DNA from: an uncultured Treponema sp.
GTDB taxonomy: Bacteria > Spirochaetota > Spirochaetia > Treponematales > Treponemataceae
Assembly: GCA_937901865.1 (NCBI GenBank)
Contig: CALDID010000254.1
Coordinates: 1 to 14,598 of the forward strand
Reading direction: 5' to 3'
Length of the DNA: 14,598 nucleotides
Shown: piece by piece, positions 1-6,123 of the stretch
How the letters are laid out: every line of letters begins with the position of its first letter
How positions within the stretch are numbered: the first letter of the stretch is position 1
The notes under the pieces: model-generated
What the model saw: only the letters and a program-made list of their open reading frames with translations
Database searches by the model: none
What the model was told of the DNA's origin: nothing
Program-made: the position numbers and the translations under genes

Positions 1-32
1 CACTCTTTCCCTACACGACGCTCTTCCGATCT
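1..32 (+). other. Illumina TruSeq adapter remnant (not biological)
   Basis: These 32 bases match, base for base as I recall it, the 3' end of the Illumina TruSeq universal (read 1) adapter. They include the core CTACACGACGCTCTTCCGAT and end in the usual GATCT ligation end. The penicillin-binding protein reading frame starts immediately after. This is untrimmed library sequence, so the contig end is artificial and nothing should be inferred about the true upstream sequence. Confidence 0.97.
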
Positions 33-2222
33 CCTGACAATTTGAAAAATGCATATGTAGATATAGAGGATGAAAGATTTTATTCTCACAAAGGGGTTGA
101 TATTAGGAGAACCTCTGCAGCCATAGGTTCGTATATTTTGCATGGGGGCAAGTCGTCATTTGGAGGAAGTACTATTACTCAGCAGTTGGTAAAAAATTTA
201 ACTGGAAATGATGATAATTCTATTACTAGGAAGATTGGTGAATGGGTTAAATCTGCGGAGCTTGAAAGCTTTTCTAGTAAGGATGATATATTGGAATCTT
301 ATTTAAACATAATATATACAGCTCCAAATGTTTATGGAGTAAATATGGGGGCAAAATATTATTTTAATAAGGATGTAAAAGATTTAAGTTTAGCGGAATG
401 TGCTTTTTTAGCAGGAATAAATATTTCTCCAAATTCGTACAACCCATTTGATGGTAGTGATAATTCTGAGAGAATTAAAAAAAGGTCAAAAATAGTTTTA
501 GAAAAAATGTTGGAGCTTAAAGATATAAGTAAAGAAGATTATGATTCTGCTATTCAAGAAATTGACAATGGTTTGAATTTTGAAAAAGGAAGTATAACTG
601 CTGAAAATAATGTGGTGTATTCGTACTATACAGATAGCGTTATTTCAGAGGTTATTTCTGAATTTTCCGATAAAAAGAATATAAGTGAAAAGTTTGCTAC
701 AAATTATCTATACATGTCTGGGCTAACCATACACAGTACGGCAGATAGCACTATTCAAAAAAAGTTGGAGAATGAATATACTCAAAAAAAATATGCTCTA
801 ACTTCAGAAAAGGGACAAACGTCTCAATCTGCTATGGTTATAATGGATCATTCTACGGGACAAGTTAGAGCAATTGTTGGTGGACTGGGAGAAAAAAACA
901 CATATAGGGGGATTAATAGAGCTACACAGGCTGTTAGACAAACTGGGTCAGCAATAAAACCGCTGGCTGTACTTGCACCAGGTATTGATAAAAAAATATT
1001 TACAGCAACAACTATTTACAATGATGAGCCAACAACATTTGCTGATGAATATACGCCAAAAGATAACGATGACTATATTGGAAATATAACAGTAAGAAGA
1101 GCTGTGGAATCTTCACAAAACATTCCTTTTGTTAAAATGATGGAGCAAGTAACTCCAGCAGTTTCAATAAAATACTTACAAAAAATGGGAATTACAACGC
1201 TAACCGAAAACGATGAGTCTTTATCACTTGCACTAGGTGGATTAGATAAAGGAATAACTCCACTAGAAATGGCTGCAGCGTATGGGACTATAGCAAACGA
1301 TGGAGTGTACATAGAGCCAACTTTTTATACAGATGTTGTAGATTCTAATGGTAAAAATGTTATAAAAACAAAGCAGAAAAAGAGAAAAGTCTTTTCAAAG
1401 GAAGTGGCTTATATTTTAAAAGAGCTTCTAAAACAACCTGTTGAAGGAGCAAATGGAACCGCCAAAGCGTGCAGAATAGATGGAATGGATGTTTCCGCAA
1501 AAACCGGTACAACTAACGATAATTACGATAAATGGCTATGTGGTTTTACAACATATTATACCGCAGTAACATGGTATGGTTATGATATTAATGAAACTAT
1601 TTCCTACACAGGAAAAAGTCCAGCTGTACTACTATGGTCTTCAGTTATGAAAGAAGTACATACCGATTTGGAAAAAACTACTTTTACAAAACCAACAAGT
1701 GTTAAACAAGCTGAAGTTTGTGCAAAAACTGGTAATATTGCTACAACAAAATGTGAAAATAAATATACAGAGTATTTTTTATCTGGTACGCTTCCTAAAA
1801 ACTGTGTTGAATGCACAGGCTCTAGTGGTACAATAATTAAGGATAATACAAATTATAATAAAACTGTTGAGAATCAATCTAATAATGTAAAAAATAATGT
1901 TATAGAAAATAAAGTTGTAGTAAACAATGTAGATAATGTCGTAAATAATAGTACGAGAGATAATACGAATGCAAGAGCTAATAATAACACACAAACTAAC
2001 ACTAATAATAACGTTAATAGTAATACTAATGCTACAGGAACAACAAACACAAATACTAATACAAATGTAAATACGAATACGTCAATAAATGAGGTTATTT
2101 CTTCAAATACTATAGAGCAAAATACGTCAAATAGCACTGGTAATAATATAAATTCTAATAAGTCGAATACACAAAATAATCAAATTTTGGTAGAAGATGA
2201 TGACGAAGATGATGGACCATAA
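33..2222 (+). CDS. Class A penicillin-binding protein (PBP1A-like), N-terminus missing
   Basis: Bifunctional peptidoglycan synthase: a GT51 glycosyltransferase polymerises lipid II and a transpeptidase cross-links the peptides at the outer face of the membrane. Numbering from the codon at 33, the glycosyltransferase starts inside its first motif (IEDERFYSHKGVD, likely catalytic Glu12), followed by GGSTITQQ at about 44-51 and the RKIGEW and ESYLN motifs. The transpeptidase shows SAIK (Ser306, Lys309), SQN (361-363) and KTG (490-492). The cytoplasmic start, membrane anchor and first glycosyltransferase residues are lost because the frame runs straight into the adapter. The TTG at 42 lies inside the conserved DNLKNAYVDIEDE segment and is not a start. 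Beyond the transpeptidase, residues about 600-715 form an Asn/Thr-rich low-complexity tail ending in an acidic EDDDEDD stretch, as in several clostridial PBPs. Base use is much more AT-rich than right of 3390, which points to a Firmicutes source. Confidence 0.95.
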   Translation, partial: PDNLKNAYVDIEDERFYSHKGVDIRRTSAAIGSYILHGGKSSFGGSTITQQLVKNLTGNDDNSITRKIGEWVKSAELESFSSKDDILESYLNIIYTAPNVYGVNMGAKYYFNKDVKDLSLAECAFLAGINISPNSYNPFDGSDNSERIKKRSKIVLEKMLELKDISKEDYDSAIQEIDNGLNFEKGSITAENNVVYSYYTDSVISEVISEFSDKKNISEKFATNYLYMSGLTIHSTADSTIQKKLENEYTQKKYALTSEKGQTSQSAMVIMDHSTGQVRAIVGGLGEKNTYRGINRATQAVRQTGSAIKPLAVLAPGIDKKIFTATTIYNDEPTTFADEYTPKDNDDYIGNITVRRAVESSQNIPFVKMMEQVTPAVSIKYLQKMGITTLTENDESLSLALGGLDKGITPLEMAAAYGTIANDGVYIEPTFYTDVVDSNGKNVIKTKQKKRKVFSKEVAYILKELLKQPVEGANGTAKACRIDGMDVSAKTGTTNDNYDKWLCGFTTYYTAVTWYGYDINETISYTGKSPAVLLWSSVMKEVHTDLEKTTFTKPTSVKQAEVCAKTGNIATTKCENKYTEYFLSGTLPKNCVECTGSSGTIIKDNTNYNKTVENQSNNVKNNVIENKVVVNNVDNVVNNSTRDNTNARANNNTQTNTNNNVNSNTNATGTTNTNTNTNVNTNTSINEVISSNTIEQNTSNSTGNNINSNKSNTQNNQILVEDDDEDDGP

Positions 2223-2254
2223 GTAATTTATAGTTATAATAATAGAGCACGGCA

Positions 2255-2299
2255 CCAAAAAGTTTAAGTAAAATTGCTTTTTGGGGTTCGGGTTTTTTT
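2255..2299 (+). terminator. Rho-independent terminator after the PBP gene
   Basis: A perfect 8-bp stem, CCAAAAAG (2255-2262) with CTTTTTGG (2277-2284), is followed after a short GC-rich spacer by seven T residues (2293-2299). It begins 32 bases after the PBP stop codon. The gap between stem and T-run is longer than in a textbook terminator, so strength is uncertain. Confidence 0.6.
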
Positions 2300-2400
2300 C
2301 ATAATTTTAGTATATTTTACAAAGTTTTAAGTTGCTTTATATGCATGTTTTAGAATATTAATAATGCAAGCAGACATAATAATAGGCGAGAGGTGATTTC

Positions 2401-2565
2401 ATGCAGTATAAAAAAGACGAAGAAAATGATGAGGATTTTGGTTTTGAAGACACTACAAAGTACGGTGAATTTATATCTTCGTACTTTGGATGGACAACTT
2501 TAAAAAAGCAAAAACAAAGGGTAGATGAGCTCGAAAATATATCTAAGCAAAACAAAAGAAAATAG
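2401..2565 (+). CDS. Small hypothetical protein, 54 residues
   Basis: ATG at 2401 preceded by a good ribosome binding site (GAGAGGTGATTTC, SD core about 8 bases upstream), ending at TAG 2563-2565. The product begins MQYKKDEENDEDFGFEDTTK and is highly charged: an acidic N-terminal half, a short hydrophobic/aromatic centre (YGEFISSYFGW) and a basic Lys/Gln-rich C-terminus (LKKQKQRVDELENISKQNKRK) that could form a helix. There is no signal peptide or membrane segment. I do not recognise the family. It lies between the PBP gene and convergent dacF in the Firmicutes-like segment. The strong ribosome binding site and clean reading frame are the main reasons to call it real. Confidence 0.65.
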   Translation: MQYKKDEENDEDFGFEDTTKYGEFISSYFGWTTLKKQKQRVDELENISKQNKRK

Positions 2566-2580
2566 CTTTGCGATAAGCAG

Positions 2581-2607
2581 TGGTGGACGCCACACCATGG
2601 CGCCCAC
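2581..2607. other. Hairpin between convergent genes
   Basis: GTGGACGCC (2583-2591) pairs with GGCGCCCAC (2599-2607), with one mismatch and a 7-base loop. A competing 5-bp stem, TGGTG (2581-2585) with CACCA (2593-2597), overlaps it. It is an isolated GC-rich island in very AT-rich DNA between the 54-residue gene and convergent dacF. No T-run follows on either strand, so it may be a transcript end structure but is not a canonical terminator. Confidence 0.4.
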
Positions 2608-2693
2608 TAAGCCCGTATATAAAATTATTAATTAAAGTTTATATAAAAAAATTAGGAAATCTGAAAATTAACAATAAGCAATTTTTTTTAATT

Positions 2694-3662
2694 TCATATT
2701 CGTAAAAGGCTAAACCATTTTTTTAACAAAAGTTCACTCATATTTATAAAACTATGTTTTTTTACATCACTATCGGAAACTACATCAACACTAGATAGCA
2801 ATTCGTTATCATAATAATATTTTATTTCACCAATTTTATCACCTTTGTTAATAGGTGCTGATATTGTATCTGGAATATTTATTTCTTGTGTAATTTTTGA
2901 ATCTTGCCCCTTTGGAATTAAACAATATTTATCCTCAGAAAATATTGCATTAATACTATTTTGAGTTCCTTTTTCTACGGTGATATTTTTTATAATTTCG
3001 TCTTTCTTAGAAAGCTCTGATGAAGAATAATTGTTAAATCCATAGTCGAGTAATTGTTTTGCTTCTGAAAATCTTAAGGCTGTTGTAGGGGCTTTCATTA
3101 TAACTGTAATTAAACTCAAGTTATCACGAGTTGCACTTGCAGATAAATTATATAGAGCCAGGCTGGTTGAACCAGTTTTTAGTCCAGTACATCCTTCATA
3201 GTTTCGTACTAACTTGTTTGTGTTTACAAGCTCTGATTTTCCATCTCTTATACTATCCATCCAAATGGTGGTATAGTTTGTTATAGATGGGTGATTATTC
3301 AAGAGCTCTCTAGACATTATGGCTATATCATAGCTACTGGTAACGTGACCATCTTCATCTATACCGTGACAATTTTTAAAACAGGTATCATTGTCTAATT
3401 GTATATCAGCTTCGTACACAGGTAAAATGCTTTCACCTTGAATAGACCTTATCTTCACAAAAGAAATCTTTTTCAAATTGCAAACTTCTGCAATTCTACG
3501 ACTTATGCAAGACCCATTTGCTCCTGTATCGATAAGAGCTTTTAGATTTAGTGAAACATATTTTTCATTGCCTTGCACTTTCACATAAAAGCCAAGCTTT
3601 ACATCAACAATAATAGCAATCTTAGGCGATATGGGAATATGAACAGTAACAGCTTTACTCAT
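2694..3662 (-). CDS. Chimeric ORF: N-half retropepsin-like protease joined to C-half DacF D-Ala-D-Ala carboxypeptidase
   Basis: One open frame of 322 residues, made of two unrelated halves. From the ATG at 3662, residues 1 to about 91 are a retropepsin-like (clan AA) aspartic protease N-terminus with catalytic ALIDTGANG (Asp45). The family's C-terminal strands and closing hydrophobic-Gly motif are absent. From about residue 92 the sequence is a peptidase S11 carboxypeptidase of DacF type: FKNCHGIDEDGH, the YDIAIMSREL helix, WMDSIRDGK, LVNTNKLV and the KTG triad (Lys162), then a PBP5-type C-terminal beta domain (about 210-300) and an amphipathic membrane-anchoring helix. The S11 part lacks the signal peptide, the SxxK nucleophile motif and the SxN motif, so it cannot work as drawn. 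Both parts are cut at the same place and base use changes there, so I read this as an assembly or library chimera. An ATG start overlapping the upstream stop (ATGAGTAA) is preferred over a TTG at 3668. Confidence 0.85.
   Translation of the reverse strand: MSKAVTVHIPISPKIAIIVDVKLGFYVKVQGNEKYVSLNLKALIDTGANGSCISRRIAEVCNLKKISFVKIRSIQGESILPVYEADIQLDNDTCFKNCHGIDEDGHVTSSYDIAIMSRELLNNHPSITNYTTIWMDSIRDGKSELVNTNKLVRNYEGCTGLKTGSTSLALYNLSASATRDNLSLITVIMKAPTTALRFSEAKQLLDYGFNNYSSSELSKKDEIIKNITVEKGTQNSINAIFSEDKYCLIPKGQDSKITQEINIPDTISAPINKGDKIGEIKYYYDNELLSSVDVVSDSDVKKHSFINMSELLLKKWFSLLRI
3378..3395. other. Probable chimeric junction (Firmicutes segment / Treponema segment)
   Basis: The protein reads as retropepsin down to about IQLDN (around 3390) and as DacF from about DTCFKNC (around 3389 onward on the minus strand). 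I can place the join only to within roughly 15 bases, because a few shared bases at the seam would be compatible with either parent. Left of it the DNA is very AT-rich with clostridial cell-wall genes. Right of it the genes are of Treponema type. Confidence 0.8.
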
Positions 3663-3915
3663 CTTCAATTACCATTTGCATATTTGAATTGTAAAAGCCA
3701 TTTATTTCTTGTTCGCTTGTAATACACATCTGAGCTAGAAAATTTCCAACTTTTAACCCTTTCTGTTCTGCACTATCCGCAGCACTTTTCTGTGTAGGAA
3801 AATAACCTAAAACTTCATACGGAGTGATGAGTACCCATTCATTTTCGTGTCCTTTGATGATGTAATCTCGCTGAATATCAAACCAATTATACAACGAACG
3901 TAGCTTTTTAGTCAT
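3655..3915 (-). CDS. Small partner protein of a retropepsin-like protease, 86 residues
   Basis: Starts at ATG 3915 behind a strong ribosome binding site (AGAAGGTG) and ends in an 8-base ATGAGTAA overlap with the retropepsin start, so the two genes are probably translationally coupled. The protein has no signal peptide or membrane segment. Its centre (HENEWVLITPYEVLGYFPT, then a helical KSAADSAEQKG, then GNFLAQMCITSEQE and FYNSNM) resembles the short proteins that often precede clan AA aspartic proteases in bacterial genomes (DUF5678-like pattern). That resemblance is from memory and not tested. Function is unknown. A regulator, substrate or inhibitor of the protease is possible, and a toxin-antitoxin-like pair has to be considered. 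This gene is intact and lies on the Treponema side of the join. Confidence 0.75.
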   Translation of the reverse strand: MTKKLRSLYNWFDIQRDYIIKGHENEWVLITPYEVLGYFPTQKSAADSAEQKGLKVGNFLAQMCITSEQEINGFYNSNMQMVIEDE

Positions 3916-3939
3916 AAAGCACCTTCTTTCTTTTCTTAT

Positions 3940-3945
3940 ATTATA
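3940..3945 (-). promoter_or_regulatory. Probable -10 element of the retropepsin gene pair
   Basis: On the minus strand a perfect TATAAT (3945 to 3940) lies about 25 bases upstream of the ATG of the 86-residue gene. A TTGACT further upstream is 22 bases away, too far for a standard -35, so only the -10 is called. Confidence 0.4.
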
Positions 3946-4018
3946 ACATCTATACGCCGATTTGAATAGTCAAAAGGAGCTTATAATAGAGAGAATGATA
4001 TAGTTGTTTTGACTCTAA

Positions 4019-5524
4019 TTACAGCGTTTGAGAAGTAACATAAATAGAAAGAGCAGAAACAACGATTGAAAGAACAGTAGTGATAGTTGGCGCGTAGCGA
4101 TTCCAATTATAGAAAAAACTATTACGCTTAGCGGTTATCGTAGTTTCGGGAGTAATGACTTCTTTTTTTGAATACTTTTTTCCGTTCATATCGTGCAATT
4201 CAACAGAATTATGTGCGTTGCTTTCTGTAAAACCGCCTGCAAGCCCTATGTAGTATTCCCAATCTCTGTCTAAGATATACGGATAGCGACCAGGATTCAT
4301 TACCGCGCCTGCCACGCTTACGAAATACTGCTTAAACGGCACACAAAGCGTATCTTCAGCTTTCATTTCAATATTAGAATAATACGTCGCATCATAGAGC
4401 ATAAGGTTTAAATTTATCGGAGTCTTCTTTCCGTCGCGAATCAAATACGCATTTTCAAGGTCAGATACAGACGAAAACCACCCTCTATTTCGCCTTACAA
4501 AATACGCATAATCCTCGCCGTTGTTAAACGTTGCAACTATTCTATTTGTTACATTCTCTTCTGTTTTTTCCATTCCGCCACCAATTGCACCCTCTACATA
4601 GATTTTAGGCTTTAAATCGTTGTAGCTAGAAATGTAAACTCTATCATAGCAAACCAAAGGCATATTTTCATCAATATTTGTTTTGTTCAAATATGACTTT
4701 TCGCCGCTGCCTTCTTTTTCTGTTACGCTTCTGTAAAGCTCAATTCTTGAAGAGTCTGCCAAAGGAGCAAATCCATCTGCATATTTTTCAACAAGCTGTT
4801 TTAGATTCTCACCCTCTAAAAGCTCATACGTTCCTGGTCGTCTCACAGCCCCGCTTATGCTCACTTTTCGCTCTAGTTCATTTGCGATAATCTTATCTCC
4901 AGGCCGCAAAAAAGGGTCTTGCGACAAATCACCTTCTCGCTTCGCTTTAAATAAATCATACGTTCTCACTCTGCCGCTAGAGCTTTTTATTGTAACTTTT
5001 CTCGTCGAAGCATACTGCGTAAAATACTGACCTGCAAAAGTCGAAAGCCTCGTTAAAGCCCACGCTTCTTGCTCCACCGTTGTAGTAACTTCTCCTGTAA
5101 TGCTTACTAAGAAAGTTGAAGGAGAGGTTAAAACAAATTGCACTCCGCCCATTGGGTAATTTCTTAAAACTAATGATTCAACTTGGTTCTTTAACTGCAA
5201 ATAGGTAAGCCCAGCACAGTTTACTACTCCAAGGTTTGCAACTCTGATTTGATAGGTAGAATCAACAGGAATGGTATATTGAATAGGCGTTCCTCCTGCA
5301 GAAAACGCAAGTGTATACACATCTCCTGCTGTTACAGGGTAATAAGAAACGCTCATTGCAAGCTGTGCATCAGGTCTTTTGTCAGCTTTTGCACCAACCG
5401 CAGTATTTTTTTCGTCCATATTTTCAGTAACATCTAATGAAGTGCTTTGTGAAAAAAGACAGGGGACATACATAAGTGAAACAAGTATGAAAAAACAACA
5501 TATTAAAACCGATTTCTTTTGCAT
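4019..5524 (-). CDS. SLBB-domain polysaccharide export protein (Wza-like)
   Basis: Periplasmic or outer-membrane protein of the polysaccharide export family. The ATG at 5524 gives a clean signal peptide (MQKKSVLICCFFILVSLMYV, cleavage probably near FSQS) and a 501-residue product. An upstream TTG adds only five unlikely residues. After a low-complexity stretch, residues about 60-160 form the poly-export beta domain (YYPVTAGDVYTLAF ... LGVVNCAGLTYLQLKNQVESL ... FLVSITGEV). SLBB-type repeats follow: one at about LRPGDKI/RKVSISGAVRRPGTYEL and a later one at FVSVAGAVMNPGRYPYIL/GLAGGFTES. A C-terminal hydrophobic segment (TITTVLSIVVSALSIYV) may anchor it. Similar stand-alone genes are common in treponemes, which lack classical capsule loci. 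The exported glycan cannot be named, and no synthase genes are nearby. It is divergent from the XRE regulator at 5663, so control by that regulator is possible. Confidence 0.88.
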   Translation of the reverse strand: MQKKSVLICCFFILVSLMYVPCLFSQSTSLDVTENMDEKNTAVGAKADKRPDAQLAMSVSYYPVTAGDVYTLAFSAGGTPIQYTIPVDSTYQIRVANLGVVNCAGLTYLQLKNQVESLVLRNYPMGGVQFVLTSPSTFLVSITGEVTTTVEQEAWALTRLSTFAGQYFTQYASTRKVTIKSSSGRVRTYDLFKAKREGDLSQDPFLRPGDKIIANELERKVSISGAVRRPGTYELLEGENLKQLVEKYADGFAPLADSSRIELYRSVTEKEGSGEKSYLNKTNIDENMPLVCYDRVYISSYNDLKPKIYVEGAIGGGMEKTEENVTNRIVATFNNGEDYAYFVRRNRGWFSSVSDLENAYLIRDGKKTPINLNLMLYDATYYSNIEMKAEDTLCVPFKQYFVSVAGAVMNPGRYPYILDRDWEYYIGLAGGFTESNAHNSVELHDMNGKKYSKKEVITPETTITAKRNSFFYNWNRYAPTITTVLSIVVSALSIYVTSQTL

Positions 5525-5582
5525 ATAGCGATTGTACAAAATGAGCGAAAAATATTGTTAATATAAAATATTGATGAATAGA

Positions 5583-5600
5583 AAAACTATCCATAGTTTT
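5583..5600. promoter_or_regulatory. 18-bp palindrome, candidate operator
   Basis: AAAACTAT-CC-ATAGTTTT is a perfect 8-bp inverted repeat with a 2-base centre. It sits almost midway between the divergent starts of the SLBB export gene (ATG 5524) and the XRE regulator (ATG 5663). The position and dyad symmetry fit a binding site for a dimeric HTH protein such as the adjacent regulator. An 11-base T-tract (5627-5637) lies between it and the regulator start. Binding is inference. Confidence 0.45.
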
Positions 5601-5662
5601 AGCAAAAATTTTATCGGGGGAGGTTGTTTTTTTTTTTACAGTGATAAAATATTTAGTAAACT

Positions 5663-5983
5663 ATGCAAAACAAACAGAAATTAGAAGTCATCTTTCGCGA
5701 AAACCTAAAATACTACAGAATTCGCTCAAAACTCTCACAAGAAAAGCTCTCTGGGCTTTTGTCAAAAAACATCAACTACATAAATATGATTGAGGGCGGA
5801 AAGAGTATACCTCCTCTGTCGATGATAGAACGAATTGCAGAAATATTGAATGTAGAGCCCCACTATTTTTTTATTCCGCTTGATTACAAAGAATCGTTTG
5901 ACAAAATACATTTTATAGAAGAAGCCTCTCTTCAAATCGCTAATAAAACACAGGAAATACTTTTTAATCTTTTTAATCAATAG
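5663..5983 (+). CDS. XRE-family HTH transcriptional regulator, 106 residues
   Basis: Small DNA-binding protein that is essentially one HTH_3 (Cro/C1-type) domain. Residues about 8-65 show the expected order: FRENLKYYRIRSKLSQEKLS (helices 1-2), GLLSKNINYINMIEGGKSIP (helices 2-4 with the recognition helix), then MIERIAEILNVEPHYFF. The last 35 residues are a charged helical tail (EEASLQIANKTQEILFNLF) that may serve dimerisation. No ligand domain is present. No ribosome binding site is visible before the ATG, and a TAAAAT about 13 bases upstream of it suggests a very short or absent leader. It is divergent from the polysaccharide exporter and precedes the cell-wall operon in the same direction, so either or both may be targets. 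Confidence 0.88.
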   Translation: MQNKQKLEVIFRENLKYYRIRSKLSQEKLSGLLSKNINYINMIEGGKSIPPLSMIERIAEILNVEPHYFFIPLDYKESFDKIHFIEEASLQIANKTQEILFNLFNQ

Positions 5984-6093
5984 ACCTATTCGGAAACCTT
6001 TTGTCATTGCCGTACTTATATGCTAATCTATTGCAATATAGGCAAAAAGATTATCGAGTCGAGCCCGATAATGACAATTATCGAACAGGTCTA
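5981..6093 (+). other. Nested inverted repeats; possible structured RNA leader
   Basis: Outer arms TAGACCTATTCG (5981-5992, overlapping the XRE stop codon) and CGAACAGGTCTA (6082-6093) are complementary at 11 of 12 positions. Inside, TTGTCATT (6001-6008) pairs perfectly with AATGACAA (6070-6077). Within that, two further hairpins are possible: TATATGC (6017-6023) with GCAATATA (6033-6040, one bulge), and ATTATCG (6050-6056) with CGATAAT (6066-6072), the latter competing with the second stem. The result is a branched fold about 30 bases upstream of the LysM gene start. I match it to no known riboswitch class. The pairing was found by eye only. Confidence 0.4.
6001..6029 (+). promoter_or_regulatory. 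Candidate promoter of the LysM operon
   Basis: TTGTCA (6001-6006) matches the -35 consensus at five of six positions. After a 17-base spacer comes TAATCT (6024-6029), preceded by an extended -10 TGC. The -10 itself is weak. Transcription would start near 6036, leaving a leader of roughly 90 bases that keeps the ATTATCG/CGATAAT hairpin. This reading competes with the larger RNA fold that uses the same bases. Confidence 0.35.
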
Positions 6094-6123
6094 ATAGAAA
6101 ACACAAGAAAGGTAGAGGTATAA

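Noticed and set aside
42..44. TTG as the start codon of the penicillin-binding protein
   Set aside because: It lies inside the conserved first glycosyltransferase motif region and the frame is open back to the adapter. The true start is missing.
1800..2215. Asn/Thr-rich repeats as a possible microsatellite or CRISPR-like array
   Set aside because: The repeats are irregular AAT/AAC/ACT codons in frame with the PBP tail, without constant spacers or direct repeats of fixed length.
2694..3662. A novel retropepsin-carboxypeptidase fusion enzyme or defence system
   Set aside because: Both halves are truncated at the same point and lack essential parts, and the seam coincides with a change of base use and source organism. 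A chimeric contig is the simpler explanation.
5981..6093. A tRNA or a known riboswitch class
   Set aside because: No CCA-type acceptor end, T-loop GTTCRA motif or recognised aptamer core is present. Only the nested pairing supports an RNA element.
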